Positions 53,782 through 63,584 are shown, numbered from the stretch's first letter. The stretch: 64,000 nucleotides of DNA from Gammaproteobacteria bacterium (GCA_019652555.1 BPAJ01000002.1:143014-207013), one strand, 5' to 3'. Notes: generated from the letters alone by a model not told the origin. Numbers and translations are program-made.

Positions 53782-55758
53782 TCAAGATTTGGCTGGTTCA
53801 AACCAAATTGGTGAAGTCCAAGCCCTTTCTTGTATGGTTGCTGGAATATCAGATCTTGGTTCAAATCCTTCTCGAATCGAGTCCCAAGTTGACCATCGAC
53901 AAACTGGATTCTCTAAAACCCTTACGTAATAAAAAGCTTTATGATCCATCAAGAAATCAGGATCTGACCAAAAAGTCTTCAACTCTGAGGCCCCAGAATT
54001 TTCAATTACAGAACAATTTTCAATATCAACTTTAGCACCATTATCAGGACAACGATTTGTTGATGAATTGACAATTAATCCATCTGAACACACAACGTCA
54101 TAAACTTTTTCTTGGTGTTCTCCATTTTCCAACCAACCTTTGATAATTTGAATTCTTTGAAGCGGGGCACCCAATGAATCTGCAGAAGCCCATACCAAAA
54201 ATTTTGGTTCTTTTGCTTCTTCTATACTAATGGTAGAACCCATAGATAAATTACCCTCATAAGCTTTTTTAACAAGATCTAAGTCATTAATTTTGGCATC
54301 TTCAAAATCATATCCTGAAAAAAAACGTACTTTTATTCTTGGACCAGAAGTAGCAAAGGTTTCTTTTCTTCTAAAGGCTTCATAAATTTTCTCGCGAGTA
54401 TTTTCTTTCGCCCAAACTCCAGTAAGGCCTGAAGCTGAGAAGCCTATCAACCTGTCTGTTACTGCCATATAGTCTTTACCATTAATTTCAGCAAAAGATT
54501 CTGGTCTAAAGATTTTTGCAGCTTTAGCAAAAGCCCAATTGAAAGGAACAGAACCTCTTAGTTCTGGAGTTCCATCCAATAAACCAATTTTTGAAAAGAA
54601 AGTTTCTTCACTGTAAGAACCTCCAGCAACATGAGTGTCACTTGCCCCTGCAAGGCCAAATTTGTAGGGATTTGTTAAGCCTTGTTCAGCTAAAGTCAGA
54701 CCCCTTAAGTAAGCGTTACGAACGTAGCTCCCCTTAGCATTTTCTAAAACTTTAGCTTGCTTTTCTACCGGTATTTCAAATGCTGCCCATTCATCATTTT
54801 TTGATAGCAAAGGATGTGTTTCGGAAGAACCTTTTGCTTGAGTAACTTCAACCAAAGGCTCATTTCTTATTCTTTGTGAAGCATATGCTTCATCTATGGG
54901 TTTGCCGTCATAGTAAGTCATTTTAAAAGCAGCACCACCAGAAATATTTGAATTATGAGGAATTGCTAAACTCTCTACTCCTTTGCGTCTGAGTCCATCC
55001 ATCCATTTCCAAAGGTCTTCCGGATTTAAACTGTCAGCTCTAGTAAAAATTCTTTTTGGTAAGTTTTTTGTGTCTCTAAAAATTACATTTCTGTGCAAAT
55101 AAGTATCATAAATCTCAACCGATGAAGAATATTCATAGGCAGCAAAGGTTGTAAATGAACCTGGAACGTAGGCTTGATCTGCAGCTTCAATCGTTTTGAG
55201 CCAAACGTCACTACTCACTTTCTCTAAGAGTTTTATGTCTACAGTTCCATCTTGGACGTTATTTGCTAATTCTTGAGCAAATGGCCTAAAAAGATTTGCT
55301 CTTCTTATAATTGAGAAAATACTGTTACTTACATTTTCATTGAAATTATGTAGAGGCTTAGTAAGTTCATATTGTCCAATTTCACTATCTGGATCAGCAG
55401 CTTCTTTAACCACACCCAGAAATACCCCATGATCGGTAACAGCATAAAAATCCAAAGGCCTTGATAACTGAACTTGATAACCCGTAGGGTGTTTTATTGC
55501 TTCACCTTTAGCGTATTTATAAGCATCAGTAGGAGAAGCTGTAGTTCCAAAGGCATAGGCATCAAAAGAATTTTCCGTATGAACATGCAAGTCGCCAAAA
55601 TAGGCATTTTTATCTGGATTTGGACTAGGCTTGTATTCGACTAAAGGAATATCTCCGAATTTTTCTTGAGCTAATTCTTTTTCTGTTTTTCTTTCAAATT
55701 CAGAACAAGAGAAAAAAAAAGTAATTACAAATAAGAAAAAAAATATATTTTTAAACAT
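53782..55758 (-). CDS. DUF3604 lipoprotein
   Basis: A 658-residue protein with a lipoprotein signal (MFKNIFFFLFVITFFFSC, Cys at 18). It has a metal-binding PHP-like motif YFGDLHVHTENSFDAYAFG near residue 55, and later YAVTDHGVFLG, AIPHNSNISGG and GLAGASDTHVAGG. These His/Asp-rich motifs are typical of DUF3604 and suggest a metal-dependent hydrolase of unknown substrate. The start was moved to 55758 to fit the signal; ATG at 55782 is the alternative. It is common near TonB receptors in SAR86-like genomes, by my recollection. Confidence 0.88.
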   Translation of the reverse strand: MFKNIFFFLFVITFFFSCSEFERKTEKELAQEKFGDIPLVEYKPSPNPDKNAYFGDLHVHTENSFDAYAFGTTASPTDAYKYAKGEAIKHPTGYQVQLSRPLDFYAVTDHGVFLGVVKEAADPDSEIGQYELTKPLHNFNENVSNSIFSIIRRANLFRPFAQELANNVQDGTVDIKLLEKVSSDVWLKTIEAADQAYVPGSFTTFAAYEYSSSVEIYDTYLHRNVIFRDTKNLPKRIFTRADSLNPEDLWKWMDGLRRKGVESLAIPHNSNISGGAAFKMTYYDGKPIDEAYASQRIRNEPLVEVTQAKGSSETHPLLSKNDEWAAFEIPVEKQAKVLENAKGSYVRNAYLRGLTLAEQGLTNPYKFGLAGASDTHVAGGSYSEETFFSKIGLLDGTPELRGSVPFNWAFAKAAKIFRPESFAEINGKDYMAVTDRLIGFSASGLTGVWAKENTREKIYEAFRRKETFATSGPRIKVRFFSGYDFEDAKINDLDLVKKAYEGNLSMGSTISIEEAKEPKFLVWASADSLGAPLQRIQIIKGWLENGEHQEKVYDVVCSDGLIVNSSTNRCPDNGAKVDIENCSVIENSGASELKTFWSDPDFLMDHKAFYYVRVLENPVCRWSTWDSIREGFEPRSDIPATIQERAWTSPIWFEPAKS

Positions 55759-55852
55759 CGGAAATGACAGTATAACTGCCATATTCTAACATTCACAAAA
55801 ATCTTGAATTAAATTCTTTCCTATTGGACAAACATATAAAATGTAAAAAGTA

Positions 55853-56488
55853 ATGAATATCTATACTCTCTTAAAGATTCTGGGTTTTATCATAATTGTT
55901 TTGACCTCAATCATATTACCCTTGTCATTACTTGAGTCATCGATAGCTGACTTAACAGATCAATTTATTGAATGGAGTGGAAACAACCAATTTTTAAACT
56001 CTATTTTGGTTATTTTCGCATTAGCAGCAGATGTTTTTTTGCCTATTCCAAATGGCGTTACCAATACTTTTGCTGGAGCCATTCTGGGATTTTATTTATC
56101 TATACCTGTCATATGGATAGGACTTACTCTGGGATCAATAATCGGCTTTGCGATAGGAAAGTATGCTGCCAAACCCTTAGCAAAAAAAATACTCAGTCAA
56201 GAAGATTTAGAAAGATCAGAAGAAGCGGCAAAAAAATTTGGCGTCAGTATTTTATTGATTGCAAGACCTGCTCCAGCTCTAGCAGAAATTTCAACTGTGG
56301 CTGCTGGTCTAGCTGGTATGAAATGGAGTACTTTTCTAGCCGTAATGATTGTTAGTAATTTTTTGGTTTCATTAGTTTACGCCTTCATAGGAACAGCAGC
56401 CCTTACTAGTCAATCTGCCTCAATAGCATTCATAGGTATTGCGGTAATACCTTTCTTTTTTTGGCTTTTAGCAAAAAGATATTTTTAA
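55853..56488 (+). CDS. VTT (DedA-like) domain membrane protein
   Basis: A 211-residue membrane protein with about five hydrophobic segments. The VTT/SNARE-associated core has PIPNGVTNTFAGAILGFYLS, GSIIGFAIGKYAAKPLAKK, then KFGVSILLIARPAPALAEISTVAAGLAGMKW-type sequence with the conserved Arg-Pro. DedA/VTT proteins act in lipid flipping or proton-dependent transport at the membrane; the role of this one is not known. It converges with the YqhA gene four bases after its stop. Confidence 0.87.
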   Translation: MNIYTLLKILGFIIIVLTSIILPLSLLESSIADLTDQFIEWSGNNQFLNSILVIFALAADVFLPIPNGVTNTFAGAILGFYLSIPVIWIGLTLGSIIGFAIGKYAAKPLAKKILSQEDLERSEEAAKKFGVSILLIARPAPALAEISTVAAGLAGMKWSTFLAVMIVSNFLVSLVYAFIGTAALTSQSASIAFIGIAVIPFFFWLLAKRYF

Positions 56489-56491
56489 AAT

Positions 56492-57019
56492 TTAATGTTT
56501 GCTGCTTCGATGGGCTACATAATCCATCATCGCTAAAAGCAATCCAGAGATTATGAAAATAATATGAATGATCACCATCCACTTAATCTCTACTTCGCTC
56601 ACTGCAACATCGCCCGAACCAGCTATTTTAAGAAAGGTTTCAAGCAGTCCAATACCAGATATAGCCAAAATTGAGGCAACCAGTTTAATTTTTAGATCAC
56701 TAAAATCTACCGAGCCCATCCAATCCGGTCTATCTCTGTCATCTTTTGCTACATCAATTTTAGAAATAAAGTTTTCGTAACCGGAAAAAATAATCATCAC
56801 AACAAGGTTAGCGATCAAAGCAAGGTCTACCACTTGCAGAACAAATAAAAGTACTTCTTTTAACTTCATGCTCATTAAACCCGGAGCATATTGAATGAAG
56901 TGTTGAATTGTAGTTATGGCGATCAGTGCCAAGCAAAGACACAAAATCATATAAATGGGTGCTAAAAGCCATCTGCTGGCATAAATTAAGCCCTCTAATA
57001 GATTTTCTATTGTTCTCAT
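56492..57019 (-). CDS. YqhA (UPF0114) family membrane protein
   Basis: A 175-residue membrane protein with four hydrophobic segments. It begins with ENLLEGLIYASRWLLAPIYMILCL and contains VLQVVDLALIANLVVMIIFSGYENFIS and DFSDLKIKLVASILAISGIGLLE, matching YqhA. The function is unknown. GGGGAAATC before the ATG gives a usable ribosome-binding site. Confidence 0.9.
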   Translation of the reverse strand: MRTIENLLEGLIYASRWLLAPIYMILCLCLALIAITTIQHFIQYAPGLMSMKLKEVLLFVLQVVDLALIANLVVMIIFSGYENFISKIDVAKDDRDRPDWMGSVDFSDLKIKLVASILAISGIGLLETFLKIAGSGDVAVSEVEIKWMVIIHIIFIISGLLLAMMDYVAHRSSKH

Positions 57020-57078
57020 GATTTCCCCTGTTTTGAATATTATATTCTAGTTTTTTTTATAAATTCTTTCTCTAGTTT

Positions 57079-58305
57079 CTAAAAATCTATAATCCCATCT
57101 TCTTTAAGCTTGTCCAGTTCGTTTGAATCTATACCAATGCCAGAAAGAATTTCTTTGGAATGCTCTCCTAAGTCAGGACCTCTGGAGGGGGTTTTTTTAG
57201 GCTCATCTTTAAGAAATACTGGACTATTAACGGTTAAGTTTTCTGTTTCAAAACTGTCTTTTGAAAAGTTAACCAATACCTCACTTTTTAGAAATTGTTC
57301 GTCTTTTTTATGATCCGTAGATTTACTAAGAATTCCAAAGGTAACTTCAGAGAATCTTAATTTTTCAACTATTTCATTCAAATCATATTGCTTAAAGATT
57401 TTTTCAAGTTCTTTATAAAGCTCTTGATGATTTTCGTTCATTTTTTGAAAAGTTGAAAATCTTTCATCAACATTTAAATATTCTATATCGAGAGCTTTTA
57501 ATAATTTTGGCCATTCTTTAGCTGCATCAATGATTGCTAACAAAAGATATCTGCCATCTTTAGTTTCATATCTTCCACCAAAAGGGTGAGGAGTAACTTC
57601 AGTCTGTCTCTCTGGAAAATCAGCATCAAAAAGGGCTGCTTGAATGAAAGATCCATTAGACCACGCACCATTGGCCATCAAAGAAGTATTTACTTCACCA
57701 CCTTTGCCTGTTTTTTCTCTTCTATAAAGAGCTGTCATGATGCTTGCAAATAAAGATACTCCAGTAGGTTGATCACCCATGCCTATTGGCGGCATCCCCG
57801 GAGTTGAATTATCTGACGGTCTTACGATATCCATCAAACCACTTCTTGCCCACCAAGCCATCGTATCAAAGGCAGTTCTGTGCGAGTCTGGACCATCTTC
57901 GCCATAGCCTGTCAAAGATCCGTAGATAAGTCTCTCGTTCAAAGGGAGTAAGTCTGAGGCATTAATTTTCAATTTATCTCTTATCCTTTGGGGCATATTG
58001 GTTACAAATACATCAGAAACCTTTACCAATTCTTGCAAAATTTTTTGTCCCTTTGGGTCGCCAAGATTTAAGGCCAAGCTTTTTTTATTTCTTGAGGTTA
58101 AATGCCAACAATAGTCCTTATCGGAAACAGGATTTACTCTTTTTGTTCGAGCAATTAAATGTCTTAAGCTATCACCGATTTTTGGCGGTTCAATCTTGAT
58201 AACTTCTGCACCAAAATCAGAAAGGATTGTGGTTGATACTGGTCCTGCGATAAAACTTCCCGCATCAATAACCTTTAAACCTTCTAAAAGTAATTTTTCA
58301 GACAT
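57079..58305 (-). CDS. CaiB/BaiF family CoA transferase
   Basis: A class III CoA transferase of 408 residues. The N-terminus reads LKVIDAGSFIAGPVSTTILSDFGAEVIKIEPP-type sequence, the middle has SLALNLGDPKGQKIL, LIYGSLTGYGEDGP, TAFDTMAWWARSG (with the catalytic-Asp region) and GMGDQPTGVSLFASIMTALYRREKTGKGGEV. It moves CoA between carboxylic acids by a covalent Asp intermediate. Substrate unknown; together with the dienoyl-CoA isomerase and SDR it suggests breakdown of organic acids or steroid-like compounds. Confidence 0.92.
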   Translation of the reverse strand: MSEKLLLEGLKVIDAGSFIAGPVSTTILSDFGAEVIKIEPPKIGDSLRHLIARTKRVNPVSDKDYCWHLTSRNKKSLALNLGDPKGQKILQELVKVSDVFVTNMPQRIRDKLKINASDLLPLNERLIYGSLTGYGEDGPDSHRTAFDTMAWWARSGLMDIVRPSDNSTPGMPPIGMGDQPTGVSLFASIMTALYRREKTGKGGEVNTSLMANGAWSNGSFIQAALFDADFPERQTEVTPHPFGGRYETKDGRYLLLAIIDAAKEWPKLLKALDIEYLNVDERFSTFQKMNENHQELYKELEKIFKQYDLNEIVEKLRFSEVTFGILSKSTDHKKDEQFLKSEVLVNFSKDSFETENLTVNSPVFLKDEPKKTPSRGPDLGEHSKEILSGIGIDSNELDKLKEDGIIDF

Positions 58306-58405
58306 GGATAAATATTACACAAGGACGCGCACACATTGCAGAAAAGTTTTATTATTAATTAGAAAATTATAGTAATTTTTAAAAATCAAACGTAAGAAGG
58401 TAATC

Positions 58406-58783
58406 ATGACCAAAGAATCCTATTTTTTATTATTCATTTCTATCGGAGTATTTCCAGCTGCTTTGGGATATGGATTAAATCCAAAAGAGTTTCTACCAGT
58501 TCTTTATGGAATTGAAGTTGCAGATAATAATTTATCCAATATCTTTAGAGCCGTAATGGGCCTATATATTGGTTGTGTGTTGTTGTGGGTTTTTGGAGCT
58601 TTTAACAAAAGTCTAACAGTCCCAGCTTTATGGTGTATGTTTGTCTTTATGCTCGGGATTGGCCTTGGAAGAGCACTCAGTTTAATTCTAGATGGAATGC
58701 CAGATACGATTTTTGTATTCTTTATGATTTTTGAGTTTATTGCTGCAGGAATTACTTTTTATTTACTCAAGGCAAAAGCATAA
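58406..58783 (+). CDS. DUF4345 family membrane protein
   Basis: A 125-residue protein with four hydrophobic segments. YGLNPKEFLPVLYGIEVADNNLSNIFRAVMGLYIG and ALWCMFVFMLGIGLGRALSLILDGMP match the DUF4345 family of small membrane proteins without known function. AAGAAGG lies before the ATG. It is divergent from the CoA transferase gene and 15 bases from the 3' end of tRNA-Phe on the other strand. Confidence 0.87.
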   Translation: MTKESYFLLFISIGVFPAALGYGLNPKEFLPVLYGIEVADNNLSNIFRAVMGLYIGCVLLWVFGAFNKSLTVPALWCMFVFMLGIGLGRALSLILDGMPDTIFVFFMIFEFIAAGITFYLLKAKA

Positions 58784-58797
58784 AGTATTATTTTTGA

Positions 58798-58873
58798 TGG
58801 TGCCCAGAGGTGGAATCGAACCACCGACACAAGGATTTTCAGTCCTTTGCTCTACCGACTGAGCTATCTGGGC
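58798..58873 (-). tRNA. tRNA-Phe (GAA anticodon)
   Basis: Read on the minus strand, the gene begins GCCCAGATAGCTCAG and ends TCTGGGCACCA, so the acceptor stem pairs over seven bases and the CCA end is encoded. The D arm has AGCTCAGTCGGTAGAGC, the anticodon loop CTGAAAA gives GAA (Phe), and the T arm has GGTTCGATTCC. Total length is 76 bases. It lies downstream of mutY-yggX on the same strand; a tRNA-Phe gene beside yggX is also found in Pseudomonas, as I recall. Confidence 0.97.
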
Positions 58874-58917
58874 AAAAAGAAAATCAAATTCTATAGATAT
58901 TTAGCAAGCTAATAAAG

Positions 58918-59187
58918 TTATTTATCTAAAGGGACAAATCCCTCAGCTTTATCAAAAGATTCATTATTCAAAAAGTTTTCGAGTTGCTGACTGAGATAAT
59001 CTCTGGACTCCTTTTTTGATAAATCTAATTGCTTTTCATTCACAAGCATTGTCTGTTGTTGAAGCCATTCCATCCAAGCTTGTTTGGAAACGCTTGAAAA
59101 AATTTCTTCTCCTTTTTCTCCTGGAAAAGGAGCTCTATCCATCTTAGGCAAATCCTTTTGATATTTTCTACAAAAAACAGTTTTCAT
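58918..59187 (-). CDS. yggX: Fe(II) trafficking protein YggX
   Basis: The 89-residue protein matches YggX throughout: MKTVFCRKYQKDLPKMDRAPFPG with the redox Cys at residue 6, QAWMEWLQQQTMLVNEKQL and the C-terminal LSQQLENFLNN. YggX protects iron-sulfur clusters against oxidation. It overlaps mutY by four bases; mutY encodes an iron-sulfur enzyme and the pair is widely conserved in gammaproteobacteria. Confidence 0.95.
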   Translation of the reverse strand: MKTVFCRKYQKDLPKMDRAPFPGEKGEEIFSSVSKQAWMEWLQQQTMLVNEKQLDLSKKESRDYLSQQLENFLNNESFDKAEGFVPLDK

Positions 59188-60197
59188 AAATAATTTTCTA
59201 TTATCTCTTTAATGGGTTTGGGCATTCCCATTTTAACTGAATCTGCTTTGCTAACCCAAACTGAGCTGGATCTGTCTATTTTTAATCTGTCTTTGTTTTT
59301 TATTTGGTATTTGACCGTTGAGATATTTAGTTTTCGATGAGATAAATTATGAATAATTTCAGGGAGAGACTCTTTTTTCTCAAGCAAAGAGATATTGTCT
59401 TTACTCAAAATATCTTTATCAGGAAATAGCCATAAATTTTTCCAGATGCCCTTACTATCATTTCGCTTTAGCAAAATTTTGTTTTTCGAAGATATCAATA
59501 ACCAATCAATCTTTTTTTCTTTTTTAGGTTTGGAAGTTTTTTTTAATGGAATTTTTTCTTGAATGCCTAACCTTAAAGCCTGACAATTTTTATTTACGGG
59601 ACAACTATTACATATAGGATTTTTTGGCCTACACAACAAAGAACCTAAATCCATTATTCCTTGAGAATATTCTCTAAATGAGTCTTTTGGTAAAAATCCT
59701 TCAGCAAAACTTTTTACTTCTTTTTGAGTCTCATTATTATCTATTGGATTAGTAATGCCTTTAAACCTAGCAATAACTCTTTTTACGTTCCCATCTAAAA
59801 TTACTCCAGGTAACTCAAATGCAAGGGAAAGTATTGCTCCTGCTGTAGAGGGACCGATACCCGGCAGTTCAACTAAATTTTTAAAATCTTGAGGGAATTT
59901 TCCTTTATATTTATTCAAGATTATTTTTGCAGTTTTATGAATATTTCTTGCTCTAGAGTAATAGCCCAAGCCACTCCACAAACTCATAACCTGTTCTTCA
60001 GAGCTTTCAGCCAAAGTTTTTATTTCAGGAAAGGTTTTTATGAATGCCTTGTAGTATGGGATTACAGTTTCAACTTGAGTCTGTTGAAGCATAATTTCAG
60101 AAATCCAAACCTCATAAGCACTTTTTTTCTGCCAAGGAAGATTATTTCTTCCTTGGTTCTTTTGCCAATCAATAATTTTTTTTGAAAATTGATTCAT
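59184..60197 (-). CDS. mutY: A/G-specific adenine DNA glycosylase
   Basis: MutY removes adenine mispaired with 8-oxoguanine. In 337 residues, WISEIMLQQTQVETVIPYY contains the catalytic Glu, LPGIGPSTAGAILSLAF is the helix-hairpin-helix, and LDGNVKRVIARFKG holds the second catalytic Asp. The Fe-S ligands are in CRPKNPICNSCPVNKNC (Cys-x6-Cys-x2-Cys-x5-Cys). A C-terminal NUDIX-like 8-oxoG-recognition domain follows. It is divergent from hisB, with about 55 bases between the starts. Confidence 0.96.
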   Translation of the reverse strand: MNQFSKKIIDWQKNQGRNNLPWQKKSAYEVWISEIMLQQTQVETVIPYYKAFIKTFPEIKTLAESSEEQVMSLWSGLGYYSRARNIHKTAKIILNKYKGKFPQDFKNLVELPGIGPSTAGAILSLAFELPGVILDGNVKRVIARFKGITNPIDNNETQKEVKSFAEGFLPKDSFREYSQGIMDLGSLLCRPKNPICNSCPVNKNCQALRLGIQEKIPLKKTSKPKKEKKIDWLLISSKNKILLKRNDSKGIWKNLWLFPDKDILSKDNISLLEKKESLPEIIHNLSHRKLNISTVKYQIKNKDRLKIDRSSSVWVSKADSVKMGMPKPIKEIIENYL

Positions 60198-60225
60198 GTT
60201 TATTATTTTACTGATTTCTGTCCGC

Positions 60226-60231
60226 TATAAT
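60226..60231 (+). promoter_or_regulatory. -10 element of a probable hisB promoter
   Basis: A perfect TATAAT lies 23 bases before the hisB ATG in the short gap between divergent mutY and hisB. The -35 region is poor (AT-rich, about 60203-60208). GAGGATTAAG gives the ribosome-binding site. This is the only obvious promoter for the hisBHAF run. Confidence 0.45.
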
Positions 60232-60253
60232 GTCTTTTTGAAAGAGGATTAAG

Positions 60254-60841
60254 ATGCGAAAAGCTGAATTAGAAAGAAATACCAAAGAGACTCAAATCAA
60301 ACTTTCTCTAGCTTTAGATGGTAAAGGAGAAAGCAATCTAAAAGCAGATCTACCTTTTTTTGTTCACATGATTGATCAGCTATCCAAACATGGCGGATTT
60401 GATATCGACTTAGATGCAAAAGGGGACTTAGAGGTGGATGCTCACCATACAGTAGAAGACGTAGGCATTAGTCTTGGAGAAGCATTCAATAATGCTCTAG
60501 GTGATAAAAAAGGTATTTTCAGATTTGGCTCTGCATATGCTCCTTTGGATGAGGCTTTATCAAGGGTTGTTGTAGATTTCTCAGGAAGACCAGGGTTAAG
60601 TTGGAATGTAAATTTCACAAAAGAATCGATTAACGATTTTGATTTGAGCTTGTTAAAAGAATTTTTTCATGGTTTTGTTAACAAAGCTCTTGCAACTGTT
60701 CACATTGATAACCTCAAAGGCGAAAATGCTCATCACCAAGCTGAAACTATATTCAAAGCATTTGCTTTAGCTCTCAAAACCGCATGTATGGTAGATCCTT
60801 CTAAAGGAGATGTTCTTCCTTCCACTAAAGGGTTGCTATAA
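60254..60841 (+). CDS. hisB: imidazoleglycerol-phosphate dehydratase
   Basis: HisB dehydrates imidazole glycerol phosphate in histidine synthesis. The 195-residue protein has only the dehydratase domain, without the N-terminal HAD phosphatase found in E. coli HisB. Metal-binding repeats are [17 protein letters not shown] and [15 protein letters not shown], with [18 protein letters not shown] near the start. Histidinol phosphatase must come from elsewhere, perhaps the HAD gene at 40027. It starts a plus-strand run hisB-hisH-hisA-hisF. Confidence 0.96.
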   Translation: MRKAELERNTKETQIKLSLALDGKGESNLKADLPFFVHMIDQLSKHGGFDIDLDAKGDLEVDAHHTVEDVGISLGEAFNNALGDKKGIFRFGSAYAPLDEALSRVVVDFSGRPGLSWNVNFTKESINDFDLSLLKEFFHGFVNKALATVHIDNLKGENAHHQAETIFKAFALALKTACMVDPSKGDVLPSTKGLL

Positions 60842-60845
60842 ATTA

Positions 60846-61454
60846 ATGCACCTTGGAGTAGTTGATTATGGAGCCAGCAACATACATTCAGTAGCTAGAG
60901 CTCTTCAATCACTTGGTTCAAAAGTTTCAATTGTCGATACTCCTGATAAATTTAAAAGTATCGATAAGCTTGTTTTTCCTGGGCAAGGTTCTATGGGTTC
61001 TTGCATAAAAAAATTAAATGAAACGGAAATGATTAATCCTTTATTGGATGCAATTAAATCGAAACCTTTTCTTGGTATTTGTTTAGGCCTTCAAATCCTC
61101 TTTGATTCAAGCGAAGAAAGCAAAGAGAAGGGTTTAGGTGTAATTAATGGAAGCATCACTAAAATAAAAGACATAAATAAAGAAAATCTAAAAATACCTC
61201 ACATGGGTTGGAATAATGTAAAGATTGAAAAAAAACACGAATTATTTTCAGGAATAGAAGATAAACAGTTTTTTTATTTTGTTCATTCTTTTGTGGCTTC
61301 AAACACAGAAACCAGTATCACCACTACACACTATGGAGAAGAGTTTGTTTCGTCGTTAGCCACTGAAAATATTTTTGCTACTCAATTTCACCCGGAAAAA
61401 AGTGGAGAGATAGGTCTCAAATTTTTAGAAAATTTTATCAATTGGAAAATTTAA
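60846..61454 (+). CDS. hisH: imidazole glycerol phosphate synthase, glutaminase subunit
   Basis: HisH hydrolyses glutamine and passes ammonia to HisF. The 202-residue protein begins MHLGVVDYGASNIHSVARAL; the nucleophilic Cys is C79 in FLGICLGLQILF, and the His/Glu pair is in ATQFHPEKSG. The start at 60846 was chosen because it gives the standard N-terminus, four bases after hisB; an in-frame ATG inside hisB at 60810 would add unrelated residues. It abuts hisA. Confidence 0.95.
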   Translation: MHLGVVDYGASNIHSVARALQSLGSKVSIVDTPDKFKSIDKLVFPGQGSMGSCIKKLNETEMINPLLDAIKSKPFLGICLGLQILFDSSEESKEKGLGVINGSITKIKDINKENLKIPHMGWNNVKIEKKHELFSGIEDKQFFYFVHSFVASNTETSITTTHYGEEFVSSLATENIFATQFHPEKSGEIGLKFLENFINWKI

Positions 61455-62171
61455 ATGCTGCCAATTCCTGCAATTGATATTCAAAGTGGAAAATGTGTTC
61501 GTTTGCAAAAAGGAGACTTGTCCTCAACTAAAGTTTATTTTGAAAAACCCGTCGATGCAGCAGCTCATTGGATAAAAGAAGGAACAAAAAGACTGCATTT
61601 AGTTGATTTAGATGGTGCTAAGTCGGGCAAACCTGAAAACTTACAATACGTTTTAGAGATTAAAGAAAAATTCCCAGACGTAAATCTTCAGCTGGGAGGA
61701 GGAGTAAGAGATCTGGAAACTCTAGATTTAATCTTTTCATCTGGCGTTGATAATGTAATCTTAGGAAGCATTGCAATAAAGGATAAAGAACTATTCACGA
61801 AAGCCTGCACAACCTTTCCAGACAAAATTATTCTAGGTATCGATGCAATAAATGGTTTTCTAGCTGCAGAAGCATGGACAGAAGCTTCAAAATTATCAGC
61901 CTCAGACTTAATCAGTTCTTATAAAGAGCTGCCTATCAAATCAATTATTTATACAGACATCAATAAAGACGGTATGCTCTCTGGGCCAAATTTAGAAGAA
62001 ACATCCGAAGTTGCAAAATTATCTCCTTTTCCTGTCATAGCTTCGGGAGGAGTAAAAGATATCAACGATTTGATAAATCTTTCAAAAATTCCAAATGTTA
62101 TCGGAGCTATCTGCGGTGTTTCGCTTTATGAAAATAAAATAAACTTCAAAGAAGCCTTAGAGATGTTTTAA
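61455..62171 (+). CDS. hisA: phosphoribosylformimino-5-aminoimidazole carboxamide ribotide isomerase
   Basis: HisA is a TIM-barrel isomerase of histidine synthesis. The 238-residue protein opens with LPIPAIDIQSGKCVRLQKGD (catalytic D8), has LQLGGGVRDLETL, GIDAINGFLAAEAWTE (second Asp), YTDINKDGMLSGPN and VIASGGVKDINDL. It starts right after the hisH stop and is three bases before hisF. Confidence 0.96.
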   Translation: MLPIPAIDIQSGKCVRLQKGDLSSTKVYFEKPVDAAAHWIKEGTKRLHLVDLDGAKSGKPENLQYVLEIKEKFPDVNLQLGGGVRDLETLDLIFSSGVDNVILGSIAIKDKELFTKACTTFPDKIILGIDAINGFLAAEAWTEASKLSASDLISSYKELPIKSIIYTDINKDGMLSGPNLEETSEVAKLSPFPVIASGGVKDINDLINLSKIPNVIGAICGVSLYENKINFKEALEMF

Positions 62172-62174
62172 AAA

Positions 62175-62933
62175 ATGAGTTTAGCAGTTCGAATTATCCC
62201 TTGTTTAGATGTCAGAGGGGGAAGAGTAGTTAAAGGTATTAATTTCAAGGATATTGTTGACGCTGGAGATCCAGCAGAAGCTGCTAAAAGATACGATGCT
62301 GAAGGTGCTGATGAGATATGCATGTTGGATATCGACGCGTCTTTTGAGGAACGTTCCACCACAATTGAGACTGTTAAATCAATAGCCTCACAAGTCTTCA
62401 TCCCGTTTACTGTTGGAGGTGGAATAAAATCTCTTAAAGATATTGATATGCTTCTAAAATCAGGGGCTGATAAAGTTTCTATTAATACAAGTGCTATTTT
62501 AAACCCTGATCTTATAGAGGAGGCTTCCAAAGAGTATGGAGCTCAATGTATTGTTTTAGCTATAGATGCTAAACAGGATGGGGAAATCTGGAACGTCTAT
62601 ACTCACGGCGGAAAAAACAAAACCGAATTAGATGCTATTGAGTGGGCAAAAAAAGGTCAGGATTTAGGTGCAGGGGAAATTCTCATGACCTCTATGGACA
62701 AAGATGGAACTAAAAGCGGTTTTGATAACAACTTGTATATGGAGCTTTCAAACAATTTATCGATTCCTGTTATCGCATCTGGCGGAGCTGGAGAACTTTC
62801 TCATTTAGTTGATGCCGTAAAGCTTGGAAAAGCTGACGCTTTACTTGCAGCTAGTATTTTTCATTACGAGGAAATTTCGATTAAAAAAGTTAAACAAGCT
62901 CTGCAAACTGAAGGTTTTGAAGTAAGACTCTAA
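62175..62933 (+). CDS. hisF: imidazole glycerol phosphate synthase, cyclase subunit
   Basis: HisF uses ammonia from HisH to form imidazole glycerol phosphate and AICAR. The 252-residue TIM barrel has [19 protein letters not shown] (D12 catalytic), [34 protein letters not shown] (second Asp), [15 protein letters not shown] and [17 protein letters not shown]. It ends four bases into the convergent gpmA gene. hisI/hisE are not visible in the window. Confidence 0.97.
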   Translation: MSLAVRIIPCLDVRGGRVVKGINFKDIVDAGDPAEAAKRYDAEGADEICMLDIDASFEERSTTIETVKSIASQVFIPFTVGGGIKSLKDIDMLLKSGADKVSINTSAILNPDLIEEASKEYGAQCIVLAIDAKQDGEIWNVYTHGGKNKTELDAIEWAKKGQDLGAGEILMTSMDKDGTKSGFDNNLYMELSNNLSIPVIASGGAGELSHLVDAVKLGKADALLAASIFHYEEISIKKVKQALQTEGFEVRL

Positions 62934-63547
62934 GTTCTGAAAAATTCTTTATTCTGGAATTTATAAAAAATAGGTTCGCCCGTAGCTATTTCTATTTTAA
63001 CAATCTCTTCAGGTGATATTTTTTCTATATGCATTACAAGCGCTCTAAGAGAGTTTCCATGAGCACATATCAGTACATTCTTCTTTTCATTAAGAACGGG
63101 CTCTATAACTTTCTCAAAATACGGAATAACTCTATCAGCAGTATCTTTTAAACTTTCTCCACCTGGTGGAGGCTGATCAAAAGATCTTCTCCAAATGTGA
63201 ATCTGTTCCTCTCCCCATTTTTCTCTGGATTCATCTTTATTAAGCCCAGACAATTCACCGTAGTCTCTTTCATTTAAAGCGATATTTTTTACTGTCTCTA
63301 AAGATTCTTGTTCTATTTCAGAAAGAATTATTTCTCCTGTTAACTGAGCCCTTTTAAGTTCCGAGGTAAAGTGGATATCAAAAATAATGTTTTGTTCTTT
63401 TATTTTTTCTCCTGTGATTTTTGCCTCTTCCAAACCTTTTTCGGTAAGACCCGGATTTTTCCAGCCTGTAAAGAGATTCTTTGCATTCCATTCACTTTGT
63501 CCATGTCTTACAAGAACTAAGTGAGAAAAATTTTCTTCCGAATTCAT
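62930..63547 (-). CDS. gpmA: 2,3-bisphosphoglycerate-dependent phosphoglycerate mutase
   Basis: A 205-residue histidine phosphatase-superfamily enzyme that interconverts 3- and 2-phosphoglycerate. The phosphohistidine is H15 in [18 protein letters not shown], with [36 protein letters not shown] and the second His in [15 protein letters not shown]. It is shorter than E. coli GpmA (about 250), as in many alpha- and marine proteobacterial forms. Its start is one base from the rhodanese frame; in E. coli and Pseudomonas this spot holds the cofactor-independent mutase gene. Confidence 0.93.
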   Translation of the reverse strand: MNSEENFSHLVLVRHGQSEWNAKNLFTGWKNPGLTEKGLEEAKITGEKIKEQNIIFDIHFTSELKRAQLTGEIILSEIEQESLETVKNIALNERDYGELSGLNKDESREKWGEEQIHIWRRSFDQPPPGGESLKDTADRVIPYFEKVIEPVLNEKKNVLICAHGNSLRALVMHIEKISPEEIVKIEIATGEPIFYKFQNKEFFRT

Positions 63548-63584
63548 AGTGTCAAATCAGTTTTACGTTTATCATATCGCGCTT

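Noticed and set aside
58905-60240. tRNA-Phe as an integration site for a genomic island
   Set aside because: The genes next to the tRNA are conserved housekeeping genes, and no integrase or repeat of the tRNA 3' end was seen.
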